NCBI GenBank assembly: GCA_017893485.1
Contig: CM030361.1
Span: forward strand, 145,762,941 to 145,826,940
Direction: 5' to 3'
DNA length: 64,000 bases
Source: Hemerocallis citrina
Taxonomy: Eukaryota; Streptophyta; Magnoliopsida; Asparagales; Asphodelaceae
Both the position numbers and the translations under genes were made by a program. Positions 9,051 through 21,040 of the stretch are shown in pieces. Below the pieces are notes generated by a model. The model saw only the letters and a program-made list of their open reading frames with translations. It was not told the DNA's origin and searched no databases. Numbering within the stretch: the stretch's first letter is position 1; each line of letters opens with the position of its first letter.

Positions 9051-10648
9051 TTGTGCTCATCTAGGGTGATAACATTGCCCTAGGGGCCGTCAACCATCAA
9101 GACGTGTATTTATTTTACTCCTAAGGGACTGTAGATGAGTCATTTCTCGTGTACCGTCAGATCTTAACTGGTGTTGGTTGATCGCGGACCGGAGCGCAGA
9201 CAAAATCCAAATTCAGGGTAGTAGCATAGGAATACGTTCGTATTGTCGGGATCTTGGATCGATAGGCTATGAACCGGATCTTTTGGGATTCTAGAAAGTC
9301 TAGGTTGAGCACCTAGTAGAGTTATCTTGCAAAGTCTAACTTAAGACCTAGCATGTTGTGTTATTACTGTTGTCATCCCTAGGATTGTTCAGGGTTAGTG
9401 ACATCGTTAGAGTAGTAACTTATGACTATTACAACTTAACCTTTACTTATTATCATTTTTGCCGAAGGAAAAGAGTTGGTGTTAAGGGTGATTCCTTATG
9501 ATCCGATCTGTCCTACAGGTCAGCACTAGGTGGTGTTATTGGGTTGTACCCTTCTTGTCAAAGGGGTACGGCCTGTGCCTTCTCACGGGTTGGAAGCACG
9601 GGATCCATATCTGATCTGTTAATTTCTGAAGTGCCATAATAAGGGCGGGCGGAGCTAGGGGATGGACCACCGGAACTCCGTCATGTTCTATGCCGGGGAA
9701 GCAAACAGGCCATAGACTACGGTCTATGAGTTAGGGGACCGCAGGGAATGTTTCGAGCTAACCTGTGTTGCAGGAACACCAGGGTTCGTCTGGTTTTTAG
9801 TGAGGTCCGGTACGCCGGGTAGTAGTGGAAAACGGAGACACCATGAGCTGACTGTGAATGGCGGGATTAGACCGTTTTAGGGCAACCTCATCAGTCACGT
9901 TGTATCTTCAGAAACAAGTTGAGTATAAGAGTAGAATTCATGTCGCGGGTTCAAATCTCTATATATGAAGAAACGGCTCGAGATGGGGCGTATATAGTAT
10001 GGGATGCATACTGTTCCGGAGACTTGCTTGCATTAGAATAAGAGCATCATCGCATTAGTTAATCTTGCATTAGAATCTAAGTCATAGCATACACTGACAC
10101 ATCAATTATATATACACGTTTCTCTTTTCATCAGTCTGCTTGTTTAAAGTTGAGAATCGCTGCTAGTCACCAGCCTTAAAGCGTCAATATATGTACTGAC
10201 GTCCCCACTTCTATAGGTACTCGATTGCAAAATTATAGGTACTGGATTGCAGAAGTACAAGTATAGGATTCAGGAGGACTTAAGGCAAGAGAAGGAGTCA
10301 ATTTTATTTAAGTTTTCCGTTGTAATATATGTTGATTACTATTGTTTCTTTTGTAACAAATGTTGTAATTTATTTATTAGTTGGAAAGCATCCAAGTGAA
10401 GTACCAAGTGTTGTTCTTTATTCATTGTACTCTGATGTAAATTGTTAAAAGTTGTAACACTTGGGATTGTAAAGGTATTATTGTAATACTGATGTAATGT
10501 ATTGCAGTTTTATAACATTCAGACTTGTTTGTGTTGAATAAAAAGTTTTAAATTTTTCTGTTTTTCTGTGTATTGTGACTAATTGAAGAAAAAATTCTGG
10601 CTTATGTTATGATTTCCCAGTATATGAAAATCGGGACGTTACACTTTA

Positions 10649-11038
10649 AACCCAAGAATGCCTCGATGCCTGGATTTAACTCTGTCTCTGCTGCTGCCAC
10701 TGAAGGTTCTACTACCATCACTATTAGAGATCTTGAAGCACTACACAAACAGGTTATGTCTTCCAATTCCTCTGCTGCCATGTCTGTCACTTCGGGTAAC
10801 TTTCATTGGCTTTTTGACTCTTCATGTTGTAACCATATGACTAGTAATGTTAAACTATTGTCTTCACCAACACCAGTATCTTTCTTTGCCACCAATCCAC
10901 ACTGCCAGTGGTAGTCAAATGAATATCACTCACACTGGTCATGCATCTACCTCCAATATTAGTCTTCCTGAAACCTACTTATCCCTAACTTAGCCCTTAA
11001 TCTTATCTCTTTTGGTCAGCTATGTGAAAAACGACTAA
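10649..11038 (+). pseudogene. Copia-1 end of gag / protease remnant
   Basis: Resumes after the solo LTR as KPKNASMPGFNSVSAAA and reaches HWLFDSSCCNHMTS, the aspartic-protease active-site region. The expected Asp-Ser-Gly is Asp-Ser-Ser, so the catalytic motif is damaged. After 10914 the frame is lost, and only short pieces such as NLALNLISFGQLCE are readable in another frame. Confidence 0.75.
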
Positions 11039-12112
11039 ATGTTTAACTTTTCCCCTTTTGGTTGTCAGATACAGGATCCACAAACGGGACAGATTTTTGG
11101 GACGGGTCGCAGGGTGGGTCGATTATTTGAGCTTGTATCTCTCCATCTTCCTCAGAAACTTGTGTCTGCTGCTACAACTACCAACTCTTCTATTCACCAA
11201 TGGCATCTTCGTATTGGTCATGCCTCAGCTAGTAAAATTCAGCCTTTAATTTCTCGTGGGTTGTTAGGATCTACAAAGTTTGAGTCATTTGATTGTTTAA
11301 ATTGTCAACTTACAAAACAACCTGCTTTGTCTTTTAATCATAGTGATTCTATTTTAGACAGTCCATTTGGCTTAATTCATTCTGACATTTGGGGTCCTTC
11401 CCCTATTTCTTCGGTAAATGGTTTTCGTTATTTTGTGTTATTTATTGATGATTATTCTCGATTTATATGGATATATTTTTTGAAACATCGATCTGAGTTA
11501 CCGCAAATTTACATTTCATTCTCTAACATGATTAGAACTCAATTTTCTTCTATTATTAAAATTCTTCGAACGGATAATGCTATGGAATATTGGGATTCTT
11601 CTTTACTTCAATTTCTCAGTCAACAAGGTGCTGTGGTTCAACGTTCTTGTCCTCGCACTTCCTAACAAAATGGACGAGCCGAACGAAAGCATCGTCATAT
11701 ACTTGATTCTGTTCGTGCTCTTCTTCTTTCTGTCTATTGTCCAAAAAAAAATTGGGGTGAATCAGCTCTTACTGCTGTATATAAAATTAATAGAGTTCCT
11801 ACCTTAGTGCTCCAAAATTTATCCCCCTTTGAAAAATTGTTTGGTAAACCTGCAAACTATTCCATTCTTAAACCTTTTGGTTGTGCCTGTTTTGTTCTTT
11901 TACAACCCCATGAACGTACGAAATTAGAACCACGTGCTCGTTTATGTTTCTTTCTTGGGTATGGGATAGAACACAAAGAGTATCGTTGTTGGGATCCTAT
12001 TACCAATAAACTTCGCATCTCTCGTCATGTTACCTTCTGGGAGAATACCATGTTCTCTTCTATTTCTAAATTTCACCACTCTGTCAATACCGACTCTATG
12101 TTTTTTTATTGA
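11039..12112 (+). pseudogene. Copia-1 integrase
   Basis: The first part (to 11665) has the GAG-pre-integrase zinc region (HQWHLRIGHAS, FDCLNCQLTKQ). The catalytic core follows, with first Asp in LIHSDIWGPSP and second Asp in LRTDNAMEYWD. A TAA stop precedes QNGRAERKHRH, where the catalytic Glu lies. Further frameshifts separate the C-terminal part (11807-12112: PFEKLFGKPANYSILKPFGC, RARLCFFLGYG). It would join element DNA to the chromosome; it is not functional now. Confidence 0.85.
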
Positions 12113-12568
12113 TTCCTCAATTGATTTGTTTCCATGTTCTGATATAGGTAATTCTGATTCACTTAATATTAGGCCTTCCCCACCTGCTCCTATTGATCCT
12201 GCTCCAGCTGTTGATCCTGGACCTGTACCTACAACTACTCTTGACACCACTCTTGGTCGTTCTACCCGGGTAAGAGAAACTTCGCATTACCTTACTGATT
12301 TCCATTGTTATTCTACTATTGCAACCATTCACGAGCCTCGCACTTATCGTGAGGCAAGTACTGACCTCTTTGGTAGCAAGCTATGACTGAAGAACTTCAG
12401 GCTTTAGAGAAGACTCATACATGGGACTTAGTCGATCTTCCTCCCAACAAGACCCCTATTGGCTGCAAATGGATTTATAAAATCAAGACTCGTTCTGATG
12501 GGTCCATTGAGCGTTACAAAGCTCGCTTAGTAGCCGAAGGTTACACTCAAGAATATGGGATAGACTAT
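12113..12568 (+). pseudogene. Copia-1 reverse transcriptase, N-terminal part
   Basis: A Pro-rich linker in one frame leads to [20 protein letters not shown] and [20 protein letters not shown], the start of the Copia RT domain. The frame shifts near 12380. It breaks off after YGIDY at the Tat-1 insertion; ACTAT at 12564-12568 is the TSD. The rest of RT resumes at 25655. Confidence 0.85.
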
Positions 12569-13162
12569 TGATATGGCTAAAAATGGGGTTACATCGGAAC
12601 CGTCCAAATCAGGAACGAATCTCAAAGTCTAGGAGTAGAACGGTAATTTCACCTATCTATGGGTCTGAAGCGGGTACGGGTTCTCTTCCTCGAAGACCCA
12701 CTAACCTGCGAACGAATCCGCCTCAACTGGGTGCGGGTTTCAACCCGCAGCAAACCCGGTCCAGAAAGGATAGAATTAGGGTTTCTGATTAATACTGATC
12801 AACGGCCTTGATTCATATCTATCCCTTCACTGGAAATTAGGGATTACATTCCTTATCTAACCACAGGGGGATTACATTCCTAATCTGATCCCAGCGGCGC
12901 CTATAAATACCCTCCATCCATCTCCATTAAGAGGTAATCAATCTTTTGCCAGTTTTTGCGTTCATTCATAATCACTTCCGATTACTGACTTGAGCGTCGG
13001 AGGGTGCGTCGCCGGGAATAACCCCGGTGTCTCGCACTTCTTGCAGGTGAACGGTGGGAGCAACGGTCAAACTCCGACGAAACAGGTAACAGGTTTGTTA
13101 TTCAAAGTTTCTCAAGAACCCACAAATACTATCTGTTTGCCCCCACACCAGATTTAGCAACA
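12569..13162 (+). repeat. 5' LTR of Tat-1
   Basis: TGATATGGCTAAAAATGGGG to TTAGCAACA, 594 bp; matches 25046-25649 throughout. It has a TATAAATA box and a G-rich terminal region. Confidence 0.92.
12902..12909 (+). promoter_or_regulatory. TATA box in Tat-1 5' LTR
   Basis: TATAAATA in GGCGCCTATAAATACCCTCC. The same box is kept in the 3' LTR (25379-25386) and, on the other strand, in the Tat-2 LTR (about 46507-46514), so it is probably the element promoter. Confidence 0.7.
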
Positions 13163-13167
13163 ACAGA

Positions 13168-13185
13168 TGGGCACCGTCTGTGGGA
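13168..13185 (+). other. primer-binding site of Tat-1
   Basis: TGGGCACCGTCTGTGGGA lies 5 bp after the LTR. It differs slightly from the TGGCGCCGTCTGTGGGGA site common in Tat-type elements. The tRNA is probably tRNA-Arg, from memory of related elements. Confidence 0.65.
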
Positions 13186-13216
13186 AACTAACGAATAGCA
13201 ACCTCCCTTCTTCCCA

Positions 13217-16200
13217 TTGGTCAGATCTTCTCCAACCATGCCTCCTAGGAAAGCCAGATCCAGAGGGTCCAACCGAGGACCCAACCTCGATCAGCAACAA
13301 GAAGTTCCCCCTCAACCCACTCAACAACAGGGGCAACTTCTTCCTCAAGCGGAGGACCCCCTCCAACAGGACCTGCCTGCTCCTCAGAACCAACAACCTC
13401 TTAAGGGTCCCAATCCGCAGAAGCAGCCTCTCCATCCGGACCACGTCTCCATCCACAATGCCTCTTCAGACTCTATGGCCTCCCATCATTCCCGAGCTTC
13501 CGATCTCCGCAACACCGTCCTCAATCGGCAGAAGGATGAGGATCTTCGCCGCCGTCTGGATGAAAAGCGGGCCCGAGAGGGAACCTCCCGCCAACACCGT
13601 CCGGATGAGCGATCTCCTCACCGCCGAGAATACAGAAGGTCCCCTACCCGAAGGGGGCGGAGAGAGTCCCCCGAACATCACAGAAGAAGACCACACTCCC
13701 CTGCAGGTCGGCAACAGCCTAGGAACGATGAGGCACCCATCACCCGTGCCGAGTTCCAGCAGTTCCAAGCGACCGTCCTACAAGCTCTCAATCTCCGTCC
13801 TGACACCAATGCTCCAAAGATTCCCTCTCCTCCTCCGGTCCGAAGTCCTCGCCGACGGTCCCCAACCCCTCCTCCCGCTCCTAGCAACTCCCGGCATATG
13901 CCAAGTCCTCGCCGCTCCAAGAGCTACCGACGTCGTAGCCCCCGCTCTCCCTCGTACAAAGACCAGTCTAGAGTCTCGGCTGATTACCGTCGAAGGGATG
14001 ACGCTGTCTACTGCCATCTCCACGAGATTGAGAGGCGCTTGGGTCAGTTAGACCGAGAAGAAGAGCTCAGAGGAAGGACTCTTCGTCCTAGTAGACCTCC
14101 TTTTTTCCGAACCATAATGGATGCACCTGTACTAATCGGCTTTAAACCTCCTCAATTTGAGACCTATTCCGGAGAGACCGACCCCGTTGATCACATCGAA
14201 AGCTTCAAGACCCTCATGCTCATCCATCAGGCTTCCGATGCTCTGCTCTGCAAAACCTTCCCCGCAACTCTCAAGGGCCCAGCTCGAGAACGGTACCCTC
14301 GCCTTGCCCCTTCCTTAATATTCTCTTTCGAGCAGTTTGAGACTCTCTTCGTCACCCACTTCGTGAGTAGCCGCAGAACCGAGAAGACCAGCATCTCGCT
14401 ACTCTACCTCCACCGGAAGAAGGGTGAGAAGCTGAGAGACTATGTGAAAAGTTTCACAGCTGAAGCCAGGTCCATAGCATCCCTCGACCAGTCGGTCGCT
14501 GCAGCAGCATTTCAGTCCAATGTCCTCAACTCCAGCCTCCGCTCCTCCCTCGCCAAGAAGCCCCCACAGAACTTCTCTGACCTCCTCCTCCGGAGTGAAA
14601 AGTATATTCGGGCCGAAGAAGCTGAGCACCATCCCAACTTGGAGGGTTCTTCTTCCGGGTCTAAGAGAAAGGGAACAGAAGAGGAAGGAGCCAAGAAGCC
14701 CCAGAAGGATAATGACGGCCAGCGCCGACCTCCCCCCAGATTCGAGAAATTTACTCCTCTCACCACCAATGTCTCCACCATTCTAATGGAAGTTGAGAAG
14801 GAAGGGATCATACCTCCTGCTCCGAGGATGAACACCCCCGCCAAGAAGAGGGATAAAGAGAAGTGGTGCCGTTATCACCGGAACCATGGCCACGACACCA
14901 ATGATTGTCGGGCCTTGAAGAATGAGATAGAGGCCCTCATCCAGAGAGGGCAGCTGACCAGGTTCGTGAGAAAGGACCGAGCTGACCCTCCTCCTCCGCC
15001 TCGGGGGGCTAACAAGCATCCTGAACGGGATGAAATGCCCGACTTCGAAGAGGAGCGTGTCCTGCACCTCATTCATGGGGGCCCAATGGGGGGCTCCTCC
15101 AACTCCTCTCGAAAGGCATTTATAAGGGAAGTCAACTCGGTTCGCGCCACCCCTCCTCCTAAAGGCCTCGGAGTGCCCGTCACATTCTCAGATGAAGACC
15201 TTGAGGGTGTCCGAACGCCCCATTGTGACGCACTCGTCATCAGCCTCCACATGGCGAACTTCAAAGTGGAGAGGATCCTAGTGGATAATGGCAGCTCCGT
15301 TAACATCCTCTTCCTCGCCGCTTTTAAAGGCCTCAAACTCTCCCGAGATAGACTCAAGCCCGCCGGCTACACGCTCCAAGGGTTCACGGGAGTACCAGTG
15401 ACTATTGAAGGGGTGATCACCTTCGACGTAACCGCTGAAAAAACTCCTACTACCCGAACGGAGTCGATGGACTTCATGGTCGTAGATGTTCCCGCAGCTT
15501 ACAATGTCATTCTGGGTCGGCCCGACCTAGCTGCCCTTGAAGCCGTCCTTTCTGCCTATCACCTCAAAATGAAGTTCCCCACCTGGGCAGAAGTAGGGGA
15601 GGTAAAAGGCAATCAGGAAACGGTCCGCAAGTGCTACATGACCTCTACCCTCGGTCCTGTCCTCTCCCTAGAAACTCTGGAAATCCCCCAAGATGCTGCC
15701 CGACCGACGTCCGAGCCAGTGGATGAATTGGAGGAAGTGCTCTTCTCTGAGCAGGATCCAACTCGAAAGTTCTTTGTTAGAAAGATCCTCCCATCCGCCC
15801 TATGCTCAGACATAGTCCAGTGCATCCGAAGGAATCGAGACATCTTTGCTTGGTCAGCTACAGATATGCCCGAAATTTCCGAAGAGCTCTTGGTCCACCA
15901 CCTCAGCGTTGTTCCGGGGTCCAAACCGGTCCAACAGAAGAGGCGCAAGTTCGCCCCCGAGCGCCAGCTAGCTATAAAAGAGGAGGTGGACAAGCTCTTG
16001 AAGGCCCGGTTCATACAAGAGATAAACTATCCCGAGTGGTTGTCGAGTGTAGTAATGGTGAAGAAGTCCAATGGGACTTGGAGGATTTGTATCGATTTTA
16101 TCGATCTCAAAAAGGCTTGCCCCAAGGATCCCTTCCCTCTTCCGAGTATTGACACTCTGATTGATGCCACTTCGGGTCATGAACTCCTCAGCTTTATGGA

Positions 16201-18949
16201 TGCCTTCTCAGGTTACAACCAGATTCGGATGTTCCCTCCGGACATCCCGAAGACCTCATTCATGACCGACCAGGACCTCTACTGCTACGGGGTTATGCCC
16301 TTCGGTTTGAAGAATGCAGGCGCAACATATCAACGCCTCGTCAACAAGGTTTTCCAAGCTCAAATCGGCCGGAATATGGAGGTGTATGTTGACGACATGC
16401 TTGTAAAAAGCATCCGAGGAGCCGATCATGTGACTGACCTACAGGAGGCGTTTGATGTTCTGAGAAAGCACAACATGAGACTCAATCCGAACAAGTGTGC
16501 GTTCGGTGTCTCGTCAGGAAAGTTCCTCGACTTCATGGTCAGCCAACGAGGAATTGAGGCAAACCCTGAGAAAATCAAGGTCATATTAGACATGGTTCCT
16601 CCCAAGAATGTTAAGGAAGTTCAGAGGCTAACAGGCCGCCTAGCCGCCATAGGGCGCTTTCTCTCGAAGTTCGGAGAGAAGTGCCTCCCCTTCTTCAAGG
16701 CCCTCAGGGGGGCTAAAGGTTTCGAATGGGGTTAGCAGCAACAGGAGTTGTTTGACCAGCTTAAGGCTTACCTCGTCAACCCTCCTCTCCTCAGCAAACC
16801 CATTCCTGGTGAACCCCTCTACCTCTACCTGGCAGCGTCCGAACAGACCCTCAGCGCCGTTTTAGTAAGGGAAGAAGACCGGGCTCAAAAGCCCATCTAC
16901 TATGTGAGCAAAGTACTTCGGAATGCTGAGCTCCGCTACCCGAGGATAGAAAAGATGGCTTATGCTCTGGTGATGGCTGCGAGAAAGCTTCGCCCATATT
17001 TTCAGTCCCATTCGGTGGTCGTTCTTACCGACCAACCGCTGAAGCAAGTGCTCCACAAGCCGGAGACCTCCGGCCGTCTTATGAAGTGGTCTATCGAGCT
17101 GAGCCAGCATGATATAACTTATCAGCCTCGGACCGCGATCAAGGCTCAGGCCTTAGCAGAATTCATAGTTGAAAGTACCATCCCCGAGTTCAGCCAAGCA
17201 ATGAAGGGACCACCTGTCTGGTCGATGTATGTGGACGGATCCTCCTGCAATGAAGGAAGCGGAGCCGGGGTCATTCTGGCAGGCCCAGATGACTTCATCC
17301 TCCAATACTCCCTCCGTATCAACTTCAAGGCCTCGAACAACGAAGCAGAATACGAGGCACTCATAGCTGGCCTTGGAATGGCTCGCAATGTAGGGGCACA
17401 ATGCCTCCGGATCTTTAGCGACTCCCAACTGGTCATAAATCAAGTCCTCGGCGAGTATGAAGCACGTGATGACCGAATGGTTAAGTACTTAGCCAAGGTC
17501 AGGAGCCTCATGGCACTGTTTGAAGAAGCCCTCAGCCAACGAATACCCCGGGAAGAAAATGCTCAGGCCGATGCCCTCTCCAAACTAGCCTCTTCCTCCT
17601 TTCAAGGTCTCGAGCAGACCATCTTGATAGAGGCCCTCCTGAAGCCAAGTATAGAGGACGAAACTTCCGACTCAATGGAGTCGTTGCCTGTCCTGCTTGA
17701 AGATAACTGGATAAAACCCCTCGTCAAATTCTTAAAGGACGGGCTCCTCCCTGAGGACCCTAAGGAAGCTCGAAGAGTGAGAACCCGAGCCGACCATTAC
17801 ACACTGATCGGAGGCACCCTCTATAAACGTTCCTTCACACAGGTAGACGACAGACCGTACCTGAGATGCCTCTCCCCCGGACAGGCCGACTACGCCCTGC
17901 AAGAACTTCATGAGGGCATCGGCGGGGCACATTCGGGGTCCAGATCTCTAGCCCACAAAGTGTTGAATTACGGATATTTCTGGCCCACTCTCCTACGAGA
18001 CGCCGAACGACACGTTCGGCAATGCAGCTCTTGTCAAAAGTACCCCGACATCCGATGCCTCCCACAAGCTCCACTAACTTCCCTATCAAGTCCAATCCCT
18101 TTCGCAATGTTGGGGATGGACTTACTAGGGCCATTTCCTTCGGCTCCCGGTCAGTTTAAATTCTTAGTCGTGGCAATCGACTACTTCTCAAAATGGATAG
18201 AGGCCGAGCCCTTGGCCACGATCACCAAGAACAAAGTAGTTCAGTTCTTTTGGAAGAACGTGATCTGCCGATTCGGCGTCCCTCGGGTCCTCATAACAGA
18301 CAACGGAACCCAGTTTACCGGGACTGCCTTCCGAGCTCTATGTGAAGACATCGCCATCCAACACCGATTCTCCTCCATTTCCCATCCCTAGTCGAACGGC
18401 CAAGTCGAGAATGCTAACCGACAGATCCTCTCCGGCATTAAGAAAAGGTTGGATAAATGTTCCAAAGGCTTATGGGTCGATCAGCTTTCCAATGTGCTGT
18501 GGAACTACCGCACCACAAAACGGACCCCCACAGGAGAGTCTCCGTTCAATCTCACCTATGGGTTCGAAGCTATGATCCCCCTAGAAGTTGGTATACCCTC
18601 ACCTCGTCTAATGGCTTATGAAGAAGAACAGAATGCCAGCCAGCTCCGAGCAAATCTAGACCTGATTGATGAGATCCGAGAAAGAGCTGCCATTCGTCAA
18701 CAAAGCTACCGAAGAAGGATCGAGTTGGCATATAACAAGAAAGTCCGTCCTACCGACCTCAAAGAAGGGGACTTGGTCTTCAGAAAACTAGCCATCTCTT
18801 TCCCCGGACAGAAGAGCAAACTGGCTCCAAATTGGGAGGGACCCTATAAGATCGCCAAAGAAGATCGGCCCGGGACATACAGACTAGAGGACCTCGAAGG
18901 CAGAGAGATCCCCAAGACTTGGAATGCCGACCATCTTCTAAAATACTAA
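13217..18949 (+). pseudogene. Tat-1 gag-pol polyprotein with two in-frame stops
   Basis: One frame of about 1,910 codons, broken only by TAG at 16733-16735 and TAG at 18389-18391. The order is: Arg/Pro/Ser-rich N-terminus; gag domain (about residues 310-450, PPQFETYSGETDPVDHIESF); atypical zinc knuckle CRYHRNHGHDTNDC; aspartic protease with ILVDNGSSVNIL (near 690) and ILGRPDL; RT with active site YVDDM (near 1056); a first RNase H (YLYLAASEQTLSAVL); a second RNase H (WSMYVDGSSCNEGSGAGVIL); integrase with an H-H-C-C finger and core Asp in MLGMDLLGPFP and TDNGTQF. The second stop falls just before SNGQVENANRQ, which carries the catalytic Glu. Start is the first suitable ATG after the PBS. Confidence 0.93.
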
Positions 18950-19144
18950 GAGAAAACATCAATGCCTCTCTAAGTATTTTGGGATGTCGAACCGTTCCTC
19001 TCCTATTACTTGTAATTTATTCTTTTATTTCTCTCTTGTAATAACGACTAGCAACTTTAGAAGCAGCCGACCATTAGACATCAATAAAGAAAGCTTTTTC
19101 ATAATTTACTTGAAAAAATTGTTTACATCTCTCTGCTTTTACTC

Positions 19145-19800
19145 TTTACTCTAACGATGGTTCGGAGTCCAACACTTGGCTCGATTCTACTTCGCAAGTT
19201 CGCTCTTAAGCGAACTAGAACTAGTTCGCCATTCGAAATTGCTCCCACAACCGTTGAACTACTCTAACGATGGTTCGGAGTCCAACACTTGGCTCGATTC
19301 TACTTCGCAAGTTCGCTCTTAAGCGAACTAGAAGTAGTTCGCCATTCGGAATTGATCCCACAACCGTTGAACTACTCTAACGATGGTTCGGAGTCCAACA
19401 CTTGGCTCGATTCTACTTCGCAAGTTCGCTCTTAAGCGAACTAGAAGTAGTTCGCCATTCGGAATTGCTCCCACAACCGTTGAACTAATCTAACGATGGT
19501 TCGGAGTCCAACACTTGGCTCGATTCTACTTCGCAAGTTTGCTCTTAAGCGAACTAGAAGCAGTTCGCCATTCGGAATTGATCCCACAACCGTTGAACTT
19601 CTCTAACGAAGAGCTCAGAGTCCAACACTTGGCTCGATTCTGCTTCGTAAGTTCGCTCTTAAGCGAACCAGAAGTAATTTGCCATTCGGAATTGCTCCCA
19701 CAACCGATGAACTACTCTAACGACGAGTTCGGAGTTCAACACTTGGTTCGATTTCGCTCCGCAAATCCCACTCTTAAGCGAGCTAGGAGCGGGTAGCCAG
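19145..19800 (+). repeat. ~115-bp tandem repeat between pol and antisense genes (Tat-1)
   Basis: Six copies of a unit with GGTTCGGAGTCCAACACTTG, TTCGCTCTTAAGCGAACTAG and TTCGCCATTCGGAATTGCTC, near 19158, 19270, 19386, 19499, 19615 and 19729. The unit contains an inverted TTCGCTCTTAAGCGAA. The same family, reverse-complemented, is in Tat-2 at 53290-53715. Confidence 0.9.
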
Positions 19801-19987
19801 TAAGAAAGAAGATTTGCTTCTGATTCTGAGTAGTTGCCAAAAGATGGAGGAGTTATACTTATTAGTTTACCAGCCAACGCAACATTCAAACATAAGAAGC
19901 AAAACAAACCTTTTTGTTAAGGGCCCGGACAGAGTCGACATTACTACAAGATTTTTACAATAACTTGAAGAGCGTGATACAACTTGT

Positions 19988-20827
19988 CTAGCGTTTCTTT
20001 GGGAGGGGAACGCTTCGGTTTAGAGACATGCAAGGACGGCATCGCCTCGTCTCTACGCTCGACTCCAGACCAACGAAGCGAGACCCCCCTTCGTCGCCAG
20101 TTCTAGCTGTGGCCCCGACCGAGGCGCCACTAGACGAAATGGCTATGGCGCTCTGAGCATCATCTGGGCTCCGCCTAACGACAGGCGAGCGAGTCGCGAG
20201 TTCGTAGAATGAGATTCCTCTTTCGCTTTCCTTGCGAGTACACGACATACTGCGAACATTGACCCTTACAGGTTGTGGTTTTAGCGTTGCAATCTCCTCC
20301 TCCAACTCGACGATCCTATCTCTCAGAATCTCATCCGCCGCCGATGCTTTGAGACGAGGAAGTTTAGACGAGCCGGCGATGTTAGTGCTATCGGCCACTA
20401 TACGACGAAGATGAGTCACTTCGATACCCCTGTCGATCGTGATTCTCCTCAATTTGTCAATTCTCGCCGACAACTCGTCACGCTCGGACATCAGCATCCC
20501 CACCTTCGAAGCTAACTCCTCTTCTTCGGCCGAGTGTTCTTTCACCGTCACCTCCAATTGGCGAATCTCTGCCAGCAGGTCACTGTTTCTTTGTTCGACA
20601 TCAAAATGCCCCTTACGGATCAATTCTACCTCGCCTTCGATAGGAGTTTTTCGAGACTGCTTCCGCAGTTGCCTCAGCTCGCCTAAGTACCCTCTCGCCG
20701 TTGCTTTGATGTCCTCCAATTTCAAGAAGTCATAAAACGCTTTGTTCCGATTACGAGAAAGAGCCTCCTTCGTTTTCGCCAGCTCAACGCGAAGATAGGA
20801 GACCTCAGTAATTGGACCCAACTCAAC
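19988..20827 (-). CDS. Tat-1 antisense ORF B, coiled-coil protein
   Basis: The frame is open for about 279 codons from a splice-acceptor-like site (CTTTTCAG at about 20835-20828) to the stop at 19988. It is rich in Glu/Lys/Leu/Arg heptads (LGELRQLRKQ, RQLEVTVKEHSAEEEELASK) and reads as a long coiled coil, with a Ser-rich end. It ends SLNRSVPLPKKR, and the Tat-2 homologue ends SLNRSVPLPRRG, which supports real coding. The true first exon is not identified. It could be the 3' portion of ORF A or a separate gene. Function unknown. Confidence 0.55.
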   Translation of the reverse strand, partial: VELGPITEVSYLRVELAKTKEALSRNRNKAFYDFLKLEDIKATARGYLGELRQLRKQSRKTPIEGEVELIRKGHFDVEQRNSDLLAEIRQLEVTVKEHSAEEEELASKVGMLMSERDELSARIDKLRRITIDRGIEVTHLRRIVADSTNIAGSSKLPRLKASAADEILRDRIVELEEEIATLKPQPVRVNVRSMSCTRKESERGISFYELATRSPVVRRSPDDAQSAIAISSSGASVGATARTGDEGGSRFVGLESSVETRRCRPCMSLNRSVPLPKKR

Positions 20828-21040
20828 CTGAAAAGCGGAGAAATATCAAGAGAAATCCTCGACACTTAGGGAAGCAATCCATGCAAAAAGAGTTAAACAA
20901 TTTTCTGAAAATTGCGAAATCCTCAGCCAAAACACCACAAGTTTTCATTGAAAGGCAAAAGTTTACAAAAGGCGGTGGCCAGTCCGCAGTTAGGCGTTAC
21001 AGAAAAGAGGAAAAAGAAAACAGAAAAGAAGACGACAAAG

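Larger units (their letters stand above)
5528..10643 (+). mobile_element. solo LTR of a Tekay-type Gypsy element (5.1 kb)
   Basis: The ends are TGTAATATCCCG and CGGGACGTTACA, near-perfect inverted termini with TG/CA. A 5-bp TSD CTTTA lies at 5523-5527 and 10644-10648, and the Copia-1 reading resumes exactly after it. No gag, pol, PBS or PPT lies inside. Near its end, GGAAAGCATCCAAGTG also occurs, in slightly changed form, in the Del/Tekay LTR at 53917-57476. Together this indicates a solo LTR left by LTR-LTR recombination. A non-autonomous element without LTRs is the alternative. Orientation is set by this shared sequence. Confidence 0.75.

Noticed and set aside
13154..14632. Long minus-strand and +1 frames opposite gag
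   Set aside because: Shadows of the GC-rich Tat-1 gag-pol frame, which carries all recognised motifs.
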